Shown here: one piece after another, positions 1-8,878 of the stretch
Layout of the letters: each line of letters starts with the position of its first letter
How positions within the stretch are numbered: position 1 is the first letter of the stretch
Assembly: GCF_041224595.1 (NCBI RefSeq)
Contig: NZ_JBGFGN010000129.1
Coordinates: 124,001-188,000, forward strand
DNA from: Donghicola sp041224595
GTDB taxonomy: Bacteria; Pseudomonadota; Alphaproteobacteria; Rhodobacterales; Rhodobacteraceae
Reading direction: 5' to 3'
Length of the DNA: 64,000 bases
Notes under the pieces: model-generated
The model's input: only the letters and a program-made list of their open reading frames with translations
What the model was told of the DNA's origin: nothing
Databases searched by the model: none
Program-made: the position numbers and the translations under genes

Positions 1-137
1 GGGCAGCCTTTGGTAGGGAAACTGTGATTCATAGCGCGCTTGGGTATGGCGGACTCAGCAACCGTGTTGTAGAGGAAGCCACAAGATTGAAAGGCCTGCG
101 CGCGCAAGACGGCGGAATGGGCCGCCGGGAAGGGTAA
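1..137 (+). CDS. YlxR-family RNA-binding protein, 3' end only
   Basis: The reading frame enters from the left edge and gives 44 residues ending in GRREG before a TAA at 135-137. The tail, with a VIHSALGYGGL segment followed by VVEEATRLKGLR, resembles the C-terminus of the alphaproteobacterial YlxR (DUF448) proteins that carry an extra L7Ae-like domain. Its place nine bases before infB fits the conserved nusA-ylxR-infB order. It is probably a ribosome- or RNA-associated protein. The assignment rests on a short tail plus synteny, because the N-terminal domain lies outside the window. Confidence 0.75.
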   Translation, partial: AAFGRETVIHSALGYGGLSNRVVEEATRLKGLRAQDGGMGRREG

Positions 138-146
138 AACAGCTAG

Positions 147-2711
147 ATGAGCGACAACAATAACGACGGCAAGAAGACTCTGGGTGTTCGCGGTGGCGGA
201 GCGGGTGGACGCTCTGGCAATGTGAAGCAGAGCTTTAGCCACGGTCGCACCAAGAATGTGGTGGTGGAAACCAAGCGGAAACGCGTGGTCACCCCCAAAC
301 CCGGTGCTGGAAAGTCCGGTGGCGCAAACCCGAAACTTGGCGATCCGTCCAAGCGTCCCGCCGGTATCTCCGACGCGGAAATGGAGCGTCGCCTGAAGGC
401 ATTGCAGGCTGCGAAAGCCCGCGAAGCCGAAGATCAGAAAGCTCGTGAAGACGAGGAGAAGCGTCGCGCCGAAGAGCGTGAGCGTCGCCGCGCCGAGATC
501 GAAGCCAAAGAACGCGAAGAGCGTGAGCGCGAAGAAGCGGCCAAACGTAAGGCCGAAGAAGAAGAGCGCGAGCGCAAAGAAGCGGAAGAGGCCAAGAAAG
601 CTGCTGAGAAAGCCGCTGCCGACGCCAAAAAAGCCGCTGCCGCGAAGCGTAACGCGCCTGCGCCTGCCACACCTGCTGATGCTCAGGCAGCTGGTCAGAG
701 CGCCGACAACCGCCGTGGTGGTGGCGCGCCGAAGCCGGCTGCAACCCCCTCGCGCAAGAAAGAGGGCGGTCGCGAAGACGACAACCGTCGCAACAAAGGT
801 GGTCGCAATGACGGACGCCGTTCTGGCAAGCTGACCCTGAACCAGGCGCTGTCTGGTGGCGAAGGTGGCCGTCAGAAATCCTTGGCTTCGATGAAGCGCA
901 AGCAAGAGCGCATGCGTCAGAAGGCCATGGGCAACCAAGAACGCGAAAAAATCGTCCGTGACGTTCAGCTGCCCGAAGCCATCGTGGTTTCGGAACTGGC
1001 GAACCGTATGGCCGAGCGTGTGGCTGATGTTGTCAAAGAGCTCATGAAAATGGGCATGATGGTGACGCAGAACCAGACCATCGACGCGGATACTGCTGAA
1101 CTGATCATCGAAGAATTCGGCCACAAAGTGGTGCGCGTTTCCGATGCTGACGTTGAAGACGTGATCACCTCGTTCGAAGATAAAGACGACGACCTGCAAT
1201 CGCGTCCCCCGGTCATCACGATCATGGGCCACGTTGACCACGGTAAAACGTCGCTTCTGGACGCGATCCGCAATGCGAACGTGACCTCTGGCGAGGCTGG
1301 TGGCATCACCCAGCACATCGGTGCGTATCAGGTGACCACTGACAACGGCGCGGTTCTGTCGTTCCTCGATACACCCGGCCACGCGGCCTTTACCTCGATG
1401 CGCTCGCGTGGTGCTCAGGTAACGGACATCGTGGTTCTGGTAGTTGCGGCGGACGACTCGGTCATGCCTCAGACCATCGAAGCGATTAACCACGCCAAAG
1501 CAGCCGGTGTTCCGATGATCGTCGCGATCAACAAGTGCGATAAGCCCGAAGCCGACGCCATGAAGGTGCGGACCGAGCTGCTGCAGCACGAAGTTGTGGT
1601 CGAAGCGATGTCTGGTGAAGTTCAAGACGTCGAAGTCTCGGCGAAAACCGGTCTGGGTCTGGAGCAACTGCTGGACGCAATTGCGCTGCAGGCGGAAATT
1701 CTGGAACTCAAAGCGAACCCCGATCGCGCTGCCGAAGGTGCTGTGATCGAGGCGAAGCTGGACGTCGGCCGCGGTCCCGTTGCCACCGTTCTGGTTCAGA
1801 AGGGTACTCTGAAACGCGGCGATATCTTCGTTGTGGGTGAGCAGTGGGGTAAAGTCCGCGCGCTGATCAATGACAAAGGTGACCGTGTTAACGAAGCTGG
1901 CCCCTCGGTTCCGGTTGAGGTTCTGGGTCTGAACGGCACTCCCGAAGCTGGCGACGTTCTCAACGTTGTGGAAACCGAAGCTCAGGCGCGCGAGATTGCG
2001 GAATACCGCGAAAGCGCAGCGAAAGAGAAGCGTGCTGCCGCTGGCGCCGCGACCACTCTGGAGCAGCTGATGGCCAAGGCAAAAGCCGACGAGAATGTCA
2101 GCGAATTGCCGATCCTGGTCAAAGCAGACGTGCAGGGTTCGGCCGAAGCGATCGTTCAGGCGATGGAAAAGATCGGCAACGACGAAGTACGTGTTCGTGT
2201 TCTGCACTCCGGCGTTGGCGCGATCACTGAAACCGACATCGGACTGGCGGAAGCCAGCGGTGCACCGGTCTTTGGCTTCAACGTTCGTGCGAACGCACCG
2301 GCCCGCAATAGCGCCAACCAGAAGGGCGTAGAAATCCGCTACTACAGCGTGATCTATGACCTAGTGGACGACGTGAAAGCAGCTGCAAGTGGCCTTCTGT
2401 CGGCTGAGATCCGCGAAAACTTCATCGGCTACGCCGAGATCAAAGAGGTCTTCAAGGTTACCGGTGTGGGCAAGGTTGCTGGGTGTTTGGTCACCGAAGG
2501 TGTGGCACGTCGTTCGGCTGGCGTGCGCCTTCTGCGCGACAACGTGGTTATTCACGAAGGCACGCTCAAGACGCTCAAGCGCTTCAAGGACGAAGTCAAA
2601 GAAGTCATTTCGGGTCAGGAATGCGGTATGGCGTTCGAGAACTACGACGACATTCGCCCTCAGGACGTCATCGAAATCTTCGAGCGCGAAGAAGTCGAAC
2701 GCACCCTGTAA
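147..2711 (+). CDS. infB: Translation initiation factor IF-2
   Basis: An 854-residue GTPase that delivers initiator fMet-tRNA to the 30S subunit. The first 300 residues are a low-complexity, Lys/Glu/Arg/Ala-rich region typical of the long alphaproteobacterial form. The G domain follows: G1 GHVDHGKT at about 361-368, G3 DTPGH, G4 NKCD at about 462 and G5 SAKTG. The C-terminal IF2 domains run to the end (ERTL). The gene starts nine bases after ylxR and is probably co-transcribed with it. A strong terminator follows, so rbfA, often found next, is not part of this transcript. Confidence 0.98.
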   Translation: MSDNNNDGKKTLGVRGGGAGGRSGNVKQSFSHGRTKNVVVETKRKRVVTPKPGAGKSGGANPKLGDPSKRPAGISDAEMERRLKALQAAKAREAEDQKAREDEEKRRAEERERRRAEIEAKEREEREREEAAKRKAEEEERERKEAEEAKKAAEKAAADAKKAAAAKRNAPAPATPADAQAAGQSADNRRGGGAPKPAATPSRKKEGGREDDNRRNKGGRNDGRRSGKLTLNQALSGGEGGRQKSLASMKRKQERMRQKAMGNQEREKIVRDVQLPEAIVVSELANRMAERVADVVKELMKMGMMVTQNQTIDADTAELIIEEFGHKVVRVSDADVEDVITSFEDKDDDLQSRPPVITIMGHVDHGKTSLLDAIRNANVTSGEAGGITQHIGAYQVTTDNGAVLSFLDTPGHAAFTSMRSRGAQVTDIVVLVVAADDSVMPQTIEAINHAKAAGVPMIVAINKCDKPEADAMKVRTELLQHEVVVEAMSGEVQDVEVSAKTGLGLEQLLDAIALQAEILELKANPDRAAEGAVIEAKLDVGRGPVATVLVQKGTLKRGDIFVVGEQWGKVRALINDKGDRVNEAGPSVPVEVLGLNGTPEAGDVLNVVETEAQAREIAEYRESAAKEKRAAAGAATTLEQLMAKAKADENVSELPILVKADVQGSAEAIVQAMEKIGNDEVRVRVLHSGVGAITETDIGLAEASGAPVFGFNVRANAPARNSANQKGVEIRYYSVIYDLVDDVKAAASGLLSAEIRENFIGYAEIKEVFKVTGVGKVAGCLVTEGVARRSAGVRLLRDNVVIHEGTLKTLKRFKDEVKEVISGQECGMAFENYDDIRPQDVIEIFEREEVERTL

Positions 2712-2737
2712 TCCGAGACACGATCCAAGAAATCTCA

Positions 2738-2766
2738 GCGGCCCTTCGGGGCCGCTTTTCTTTTTT
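2738..2766 (+). terminator. Rho-independent terminator of infB
   Basis: A perfect 7-bp stem GCGGCCC/GGGCCGC closed by a TTCG tetraloop (2738-2755) is followed by a T-rich run with one C. It starts 26 bases after the infB stop, which is a textbook intrinsic terminator for the ylxR-infB transcript. Confidence 0.92.
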
Positions 2767-2793
2767 CCGCTATCGCAATGGTTGAAATAAAAA

Positions 2794-2813
2794 AGAGACC
2801 CCGAAGGGTCTCT
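2794..2813 (-). terminator. Rho-independent terminator of the 43-aa gene
   Basis: An 8-bp stem AGAGACCC/GGGTCTCT encloses a four-base loop. Read on the minus strand it is followed by TTTTTTATTT, so it terminates minus-strand transcription coming from the small gene at 2841-2972. The plus strand has no T tract after the hairpin, so it is unlikely to serve infB. Confidence 0.85.
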
Positions 2814-2840
2814 AAAAAGTGTGAGTGGTGGTAAGTCTTG

Positions 2841-2972
2841 TTATTTGTAAGTTGCGGGACGACCAGCAATCTCGCGATTGTCCACGCGTACGAGAATACG
2901 ACCATCGGCCAGATCACGTACATATAGTCCTTGAACCGAAACAGATGTTCCGAGAGTGATAGTGCGCAGCAT
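2841..2972 (-). CDS. Small 43-residue protein of unknown function
   Basis: A short frame beginning MLRTITLGTSVSVQG and ending in GRPATYK, with a GGAGG ribosome binding site eight bases before the ATG and its own intrinsic terminator 28 bases after the stop. The sequence alternates hydrophobic and polar residues (VSVQGLYVRDLADG, RILVRVDN), which suggests a small beta-rich fold. It has no signal peptide or membrane segment. I recall similar tiny proteins in other Rhodobacteraceae but cannot verify that here. No function can be assigned. The expression signals make this a real gene rather than a chance frame. Confidence 0.75.
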   Translation of the reverse strand: MLRTITLGTSVSVQGLYVRDLADGRILVRVDNREIAGRPATYK

Positions 2973-3166
2973 GTCATCATCCTCCGCCAGACATTGCATA
3001 CTCACTTTATAAGCGACCTCGCACTAAAAAGCATCATAAAATCGTCATGAAAAAGATTTCCATGTGTTAGTATTCGGATAGTTCTTGACTATACTTTATG
3101 ATGTTTCTGCGAGTGCACAATCTCAATTCTGTAGCCAGAATGACAGGCAGATGGTTAAAAAATGGT

Positions 3167-3571
3167 TTATAGCCACTCTCTCAAAACGGGTATGAGCGGA
3201 ATATCAGCCGGAGGCATAGGGTAACTGCGCAAATCCCGTGCATGTGCCCAAGCAAGTTGCTGACCTTCGCGGGGTACCGGAACACCCTCCCATTTCCGGC
3301 AGGCGAACAATGGCATCAGCAAATGAAAGTCAGGATAGGCGTGTGACGCAAACGTGAGGGGCGCGAGACAGCTATTCCAGGTCTCGATTCCCAGTTCTTC
3401 GTGCAATTCACGGACGAGTGCGTCCTCGGGTGATTCGTCTTGTTCCACCTTGCCACCGGGAAATTCCCACAGACCGGCCATGGATTTTCCCTCGGGACGC
3501 TGAGCCAGCAGAACGCGCCCATCAGGATCGATGAGCGCGACGGCGGAAACCAGAATAATCTTGTTGGTCAC
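3167..3571 (-). CDS. mutT: MutT-like NUDIX hydrolase (8-oxo-dGTP diphosphatase)
   Basis: A 134-residue NUDIX protein. The NUDIX box spans residues 39-62 with the pattern GG..E....D.L.REL.EELGI, complete for the metal-binding REL.EE core. It begins with GTG (MTNKIILVSAVALID), whose first bases overlap the argJ stop as GTGA, so translation is probably coupled to argJ. By family it hydrolyses 8-oxo-dGTP to the monophosphate and so prevents A:G transversion mutations. NUDIX specificity cannot be proven from sequence alone, but length and synteny fit MutT. Confidence 0.9.
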   Translation of the reverse strand: MTNKIILVSAVALIDPDGRVLLAQRPEGKSMAGLWEFPGGKVEQDESPEDALVRELHEELGIETWNSCLAPLTFASHAYPDFHLLMPLFACRKWEGVPVPREGQQLAWAHARDLRSYPMPPADIPLIPVLREWL

Positions 3572-4794
3572 GAGCGATAGTCCGCGTTGATTTCGATGTA
3601 GGTGTGAGTCAGGTCACAGGTCCACACGGTCGAAGACCCGTCCGCGAGGCCGAGATCAACGTTAATCGTGATCTCCTGCTCTTTCATGACCGCTGCGCCT
3701 TGCTCTTCTTTGTAGTCAGGGCTGACCCAACCTTTTTCCGCAACGAGGATATCGCCAAAGCGGATAGTCAACAGATCACGGTCGGCTTCGGCGCCGGACT
3801 TGCCGATGGCCATGACGACGCGGCCCCAGTTCGGGTCTTCGCCAGCGATGGCGGTTTTCACCAGCGGCGAGTTCGCGACCGCCATCGCGTGCACTTTGGC
3901 CTGCGCATTGTTGCGCGCGCCTGTGACGTTGATGGTCACGAATTTCTGTGCACCTTCGCCGTCGCGCACCACTTGGTGCGACAGGTCCAGCATCACGTCA
4001 TGCAGAGCATCGCGGAACGCCTTAGTGTCGTGGCTCACAGTCGCGCCAGAGGCACCTGTCGCCGCCATCAGAAGCGTGTCAGAGGTCGAGGTGTCGCTGT
4101 CCACTGTGATGCAGTTGAAGGTGCTGTCTGTGAATGCGCTGACCAGTGCCTGCAGATCGGCTTGGTCGATCTTGGCGTCGGTAAAGATGTAGACCAGCAT
4201 GGTCGCCATATCGGGCGCGATCATGCCCGAACCTTTGGCGATGCCCGCGATGTTCACTGTCTTTCCGTCCACCTCAAAGGTCGCGCAGGCGCCCTTGGGG
4301 TAGGTGTCGGTGGTCATGATCGCGTGGGCCGCGTCTTCGAGCCCGTTCTCGTCCAGCTTGCCCTTCAGGGTCTCTAGCGCGGCGATGATGCGGTCGTGCT
4401 TCATCGGCTCGCCAATGACACCGGTCGAGGAGGTGAACACGCGGGAAATCGGGGTCTCCATCAGGTCGGAGACAGAGGTGGTGATCGCTTGGACAGACTC
4501 AACACCCGCCTTGCCGGTAAAGGCATTCGAGTTACCCGCGTTCACCAGAATGACGGCGCCTTCGTCTGTGGCACCGCCGATTTTCTCTTGGCAGTCCAAT
4601 ACCGGAGCGGACCGTGTGGATGATTTTGTGAAGACGCCAGCAATGCTGCTGCCTGCGTCCAGCGCGACCATCATCACATCGGTTCGGCCTTGGTATTTTA
4701 CGCCCGCTGCGTGGCTCGCGAAACGCGCACCCTTGATGACGGGCAGTTCGGGAAAGGCCTCGGGGGCCAGAGGCGAACGGGCGTATTTGGCCAT
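3568..4794 (-). CDS. argJ: Bifunctional ornithine/glutamate N-acetyltransferase ArgJ
   Basis: A 408-residue enzyme of the cyclic arginine pathway. It moves the acetyl group from N-acetylornithine to glutamate, and some members also use acetyl-CoA. The autocleavage region reads KGSGMIAP followed by DMATML, placing the self-processing threonine nucleophile at about residue 198, so the proenzyme should split into alpha and beta chains there. The start codon follows directly on the stop of the upstream PPIase gene, and the end overlaps mutT, making a three-gene minus-strand operon. Confidence 0.96.
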   Translation of the reverse strand: MAKYARSPLAPEAFPELPVIKGARFASHAAGVKYQGRTDVMMVALDAGSSIAGVFTKSSTRSAPVLDCQEKIGGATDEGAVILVNAGNSNAFTGKAGVESVQAITTSVSDLMETPISRVFTSSTGVIGEPMKHDRIIAALETLKGKLDENGLEDAAHAIMTTDTYPKGACATFEVDGKTVNIAGIAKGSGMIAPDMATMLVYIFTDAKIDQADLQALVSAFTDSTFNCITVDSDTSTSDTLLMAATGASGATVSHDTKAFRDALHDVMLDLSHQVVRDGEGAQKFVTINVTGARNNAQAKVHAMAVANSPLVKTAIAGEDPNWGRVVMAIGKSGAEADRDLLTIRFGDILVAEKGWVSPDYKEEQGAAVMKEQEITINVDLGLADGSSTVWTCDLTHTYIEINADYRS

Positions 4795-5643
4795 TTATTG
4801 CTCCAAAAGATCCATTTGGTTGATAACCGCAGGATCGAAGTCTTCTGCGGTTTTGCGCTCAACATCCGCTTTATCGGTGAGCGCTGCAACCTGCTCTTCG
4901 ACGGCGGCGGTCTGAATCTGGCCAGCCAGCTCTTCGCGGACTTCGTCCAGCGAAGGCGCTTCTTTTTCGCGGGTTTCGTTCAGCTTGATCACGTGCCAGC
5001 CGAATTGGGTCTGGACAGGAGCCGCCGAGATCGCACCAGCCTCTAGGTCCATGACCGCGGCTTCGAATTCGGGGACCATCATGCCTGCGCCAAACCAACC
5101 CAGAGCGCCGCCGCTCGGGCCCGAAGGACCGGTGGACTTCTCTTTGGCCACTTCTTCGAAATCTGCGCCGCTGTTGATCTCTTCGATGATTGCTTTGGCT
5201 TCGTCTTCGCTTTCGACCAGAATGTGGTTCGCGTTGAACTCAGTCTCGCCGCCGGCTTCGGAATATTTCGCGTCATAGGCCGCCTGAAGCGCCTCGTCGG
5301 TGACGGCGTCAGTGGCAATGCCTTCGATCACTTCGGCCGCAACAAGAGCGCGGGCTTCGTTTTCCAGCGCTAGTTCGACGCGCATGGGTTTCTCGGTCAG
5401 GGTGTCCGACAGAACCTGCTGCTGGATCAGCTGGTCAAGCAGACCGCTGAACAGCACATCGGCTGGCAGTTGTTGGTATTGCTGGGGCAGCGTCGTGCGC
5501 GCGACCAGCACGTGACCCAGCGTAATCTCTTTGCCGTTGACGGTTGCGAGTACGGTATCAGCGGTCGGAGCGTCCTGCGCTGAGGCGGACATGCCGATGC
5601 CCATCGCAAAGACAGCGGCAGACAGAGTTTTGAGTGAACGCAT
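4795..5643 (-). CDS. Exported parvulin-type peptidyl-prolyl isomerase
   Basis: A 282-residue periplasmic foldase. The start MRSLKTLSAAVFAMG is preferred over a longer frame beginning at 5706 because it opens a clean signal peptide (cleavage near ASAQ) and has AAGGA-like pairing upstream. A SurA-like N-terminal helical region precedes a parvulin domain marked by ANHILVE, GGALGWFG and QFGWHVIKL, at about residues 125-235. The gene is divergent from secA and first in an operon with argJ and mutT. It likely assists folding of exported or outer-membrane proteins. Confidence 0.92.
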   Translation of the reverse strand: MRSLKTLSAAVFAMGIGMSASAQDAPTADTVLATVNGKEITLGHVLVARTTLPQQYQQLPADVLFSGLLDQLIQQQVLSDTLTEKPMRVELALENEARALVAAEVIEGIATDAVTDEALQAAYDAKYSEAGGETEFNANHILVESEDEAKAIIEEINSGADFEEVAKEKSTGPSGPSGGALGWFGAGMMVPEFEAAVMDLEAGAISAAPVQTQFGWHVIKLNETREKEAPSLDEVREELAGQIQTAAVEEQVAALTDKADVERKTAEDFDPAVINQMDLLEQ

Positions 5644-5814
5644 GAAAATCGGGTCCTTCGGGTTACCTGCGCTGGTGCGCAACGTTGACACTGTGGGTAC
5701 AGCCACTTACATCGCCTTGGGGCCTGTAGCGGCTGCCGCGCCATCTTTTTAGGGATTAGGTCCCAGCGCAGCAAGCGGATGCCTCGCACGAAAACGTTAG
5801 GAAGCGGGGAAAGT

Positions 5815-8517
5815 ATGCTCGGTATCGGAACTCTGGCCAAAAAAGTCTTTGGCACCCCGAACGACCGAAAGATCAAGGCAACGCGTCCGGTTATAAACCA
5901 GATCAACGCCCTGGCCGACGAATATCAGGCCCTCAGCGATGCACAGCTGATCGAGAAAACCGCGAGCCTGAAGGAGCGCGTCGCAGGTGGTGAAAGCCTC
6001 GATGATGTCCTACCCGAAGCATTTGCCAACTGCCGCGAGGCAGCGCGCCGCGCTCTGGGTCTGTGGGCCCATGATGTGCAGCTGATGGGCGGGATGTTCC
6101 TGCACCAAGGTAACATTGCAGAGATGAAAACGGGTGAAGGCAAGACGCTGGTCGCGACCTTCCCTGCCTATCTGAACGCGCTAGTTGGGCGCGGTGTCCA
6201 TATCGTGACGGTCAACGACTATCTGGCCCGCCGCGACGCTGCGTGGATGAGCAAGGTGTTCGCCGCACTGGGTATGACCACCGGCGTTGTCTACCCGCAG
6301 CAGCCCGAGCCCGAAAAGCGCGAGGCTTATGCCTGTGACGTCACCTACGCGACGAACAACGAGCTTGGCTTCGACTATCTGCGCGACAACATGAAGTCCG
6401 AGCTGAACCAGATCGCGCAGCGTGACCATTATTTCGCGATTGTGGACGAAGTTGACTCGATCCTGATCGACGAAGCGCGGACGCCGCTGATCATCTCTGG
6501 TCCCGCGCAGGACCGCAGCGACATGTATCTGTCGTTGGACAAGGTGATCCCAGAGCTGACCGAAGAGCACTATTCGCTCGACGAAAAGACCCGCAACGTC
6601 ACCTATACCGACGAGGGCAACGAATTCCTTGAACAGCGTCTGCTTCAGATGGGTCTCTTGCCCGAAGGCCAGTCGCTGTACGATCCGGAAAGCACCACCA
6701 TCGTCCACCACGTGAACCAGGGCCTGCGCGCTCACAAGCTGTTCACCAAGGACAAGGACTACATCGTCCGCAATGGCGAAGTCGTTTTGATCGACGAATT
6801 CACCGGCCGTATGATGGCAGGTCGCCGTCTGTCTGACGGTCTGCACCAAGCGATTGAGGCGAAGGAAGGCTGCAAGATCCAGCCCGAGAACGTCACTTTG
6901 GCCAGCGTGACTTTCCAGAACTACTTCCGTCTCTACGACAAGCTCGGCGGCATGACCGGTACCGCGCTGACCGAAGCGGACGAATTTATGGAAATCTATA
7001 ACTTGGGTGTGGTTGAAGTGCCGACCAACCGCCCCATCGCCCGTATTGACGAGGACGACGCCGTCTACCGCACCGCCCAAGAGAAATACGCCGCGATTGT
7101 CGAAGAAATCCAGAAAGCCCACGAGGGCGGTCAGCCCGTTCTGGTCGGCACCACATCAATCGAGAAGTCGGAAATGCTGTCGGCTCTGCTGCAGCAGGCA
7201 GGTGTCCCGCACAATGTTCTGAACGCGCGCCAGCACGAGCAAGAAGCACAGATCGTTGCGGATGCCGGTAAGCTGGGTGCTGTGACCATCGCGACGAACA
7301 TGGCGGGCCGCGGGACCGACATCAAATTGGGCGGCAACGTCGAGATCAAGATCATGGAAGCTATTGAGGCCAATCCTGATGCTGACCCCGATGCTCTGCG
7401 CACTCAAATCGAAGAAAGCCACAAGGCTGATGAAGAGGCTGTGAAAGCCGCAGGCGGTCTGTTCGTTCTGGCGACGGAACGTCACGAAAGCCGCCGCATC
7501 GACAACCAGTTGCGTGGCCGTTCGGGCCGTCAGGGTGACCCGGGCCGCTCGGCGTTCTTCCTGTCGCTCGAAGACGACCTGATGCGCATCTTCGGCTCTG
7601 AACGTTTGGACAAGGTTCTGTCGACCCTTGGCATGAAAGAGGGCGAGGCGATCGTGCACCCTTGGGTGAACAAGTCGCTGGAGCGTGCTCAGGCCAAGGT
7701 CGAAGGTCGCAACTTCGACATCCGCAAGCAGCTGTTGAAATTCGACGACGTGATGAACGACCAGCGAAAGGTCATCTTCTCGCAGCGCCGCGAAATCATG
7801 GAAGCGCAGGATCTGTCCGAGATCGTGCAAGACATGCGCTATCAGGTCATTGAAGATCTGGTCGAAGAGTTCATGCCGCCGAAATCCTATGCGGATCAGT
7901 GGAACACCGAAGGGTTGCAGGCCGCGATCATCGAAACCTTGAATCAGGACATGCCGATCGTGGCATGGGCGGATGAAGAGGGCGTCGACAACGACGATAT
8001 TGAAGAGCGCATCCAGAACGCCAGCGACGAGTACATGGCAGAGAAAGGCGCCTCTTTTGGTCCAGAAGCCATGCGCCAAATCGAAAAGCAGGTTCTGCTG
8101 CAGACCATCGACACCAAATGGCGGGAGCACCTGCTGACACTGGAACACCTGCGATCTGTTGTCGGCTTCCGAGGCTATGCACAGCGTGACCCGCTGAACG
8201 AATACAAGACCGAAGCATTCCAGCTGTTCGAAGGTCTACTGGGCTCTCTACGGACCGAGGTGACGAAAACTCTCGCTCGTATCCAGCCGCTGTCCAAAGA
8301 GCAGCAAGAAATGCTGCTCAAGCAGATGCAGGCACAACGCGAAGCGCTGGACGCTCCGGTGCAGAAAGCGCAGGAAGAAGCCGAATCGCCTGCAGCCACG
8401 CCGTTGGTCGCAGGGTTCGACGAAAAAGATCCGTCGACTTGGGGCGATCCCGGCCGGAACGATCCGTGTCCCTGCGGTTCGGGCGAGAAGTTCAAGCACT
8501 GCCACGGCCGTTTCTGA
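5815..8517 (+). CDS. secA: Preprotein translocase ATPase SecA
   Basis: A 900-residue motor that drives unfolded preproteins through SecYEG. The start MLGIGTLAKKVFG is chosen because it matches the family N-terminus and follows a GGGGAAAG ribosome binding site; the frame is open 12 codons further up. Walker A MKTGEGKT lies at about 104-111 and the DEVD Walker B box at about 211-214. The C-terminus is a SEC-C zinc module, CPCGSG then KHCHGRF, which binds SecB and lipid. The gene is monocistronic, divergent from the PPIase gene and followed by a terminator. Confidence 0.98.
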   Translation: MLGIGTLAKKVFGTPNDRKIKATRPVINQINALADEYQALSDAQLIEKTASLKERVAGGESLDDVLPEAFANCREAARRALGLWAHDVQLMGGMFLHQGNIAEMKTGEGKTLVATFPAYLNALVGRGVHIVTVNDYLARRDAAWMSKVFAALGMTTGVVYPQQPEPEKREAYACDVTYATNNELGFDYLRDNMKSELNQIAQRDHYFAIVDEVDSILIDEARTPLIISGPAQDRSDMYLSLDKVIPELTEEHYSLDEKTRNVTYTDEGNEFLEQRLLQMGLLPEGQSLYDPESTTIVHHVNQGLRAHKLFTKDKDYIVRNGEVVLIDEFTGRMMAGRRLSDGLHQAIEAKEGCKIQPENVTLASVTFQNYFRLYDKLGGMTGTALTEADEFMEIYNLGVVEVPTNRPIARIDEDDAVYRTAQEKYAAIVEEIQKAHEGGQPVLVGTTSIEKSEMLSALLQQAGVPHNVLNARQHEQEAQIVADAGKLGAVTIATNMAGRGTDIKLGGNVEIKIMEAIEANPDADPDALRTQIEESHKADEEAVKAAGGLFVLATERHESRRIDNQLRGRSGRQGDPGRSAFFLSLEDDLMRIFGSERLDKVLSTLGMKEGEAIVHPWVNKSLERAQAKVEGRNFDIRKQLLKFDDVMNDQRKVIFSQRREIMEAQDLSEIVQDMRYQVIEDLVEEFMPPKSYADQWNTEGLQAAIIETLNQDMPIVAWADEEGVDNDDIEERIQNASDEYMAEKGASFGPEAMRQIEKQVLLQTIDTKWREHLLTLEHLRSVVGFRGYAQRDPLNEYKTEAFQLFEGLLGSLRTEVTKTLARIQPLSKEQQEMLLKQMQAQREALDAPVQKAQEEAESPAATPLVAGFDEKDPSTWGDPGRNDPCPCGSGEKFKHCHGRF

Positions 8518-8551
8518 GCCGATCCAAGCGAGATAGAATGCGAAGGTTTTT

Positions 8552-8582
8552 GGGGTGCCAAAGGGCGCCCCTTCTTTTTTCC
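8552..8582 (+). terminator. Rho-independent terminator of secA
   Basis: An 8-bp stem GGGGTGCC/GGCGCCCC with one G-T pair and a four-base loop (8552-8571) is followed by a T run with a single C. It lies 34 bases after the secA stop. Confidence 0.88.
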
Positions 8583-8782
8583 ATCCAACCGGTCCGGTCG
8601 AATAGAATTCGATGGCACGCTAAGCTCGAACGATCTCGTGCAGGGTCATACTTGCTGGTGGCTTTGTAGAGAACCGCGTTCGAGCATTTCTCAAATGGCG
8701 GAAACACTTTGTCGGGTGTACCTAAAGTGGTGCGCCCGTCATTTTTATGTTAACATTCGTCATATCAAATCTGTATTTACAC

Positions 8783-8829
8783 AAATGGGTCGGAGAGACT
8801 CCGCTATTCAGCCATAACTCCGCCCATTT
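8783..8829 (+). promoter_or_regulatory. Leader with competing hairpins upstream of the 8879 gene
   Basis: The 296 bases between the secA terminator and the next start hold no gene I can support. Within them, AAATGGG-T-CGGAG (8783-8795) can pair with CTCCGCCCATTT (8818-8829), a 12-bp stem with one bulged base. The CGGAG part can instead pair with CTCCG at 8799-8803 across a three-base loop. The two pairings exclude each other, the arrangement seen in attenuators and thermosensor-like leaders. No ligand or leader peptide is evident. Confidence 0.4.
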
Positions 8830-8878
8830 TGCCGCGGATACTTGTGCGAAGAAGCAGTTAGACACATCGGGGATCGAC

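Noticed and set aside
2735..2980. An 81-codon minus-strand frame over the 43-residue gene
   Set aside because: It uses a different frame, crosses both terminators and has poor start spacing. The shorter frame has GGAGG eight bases before its ATG.
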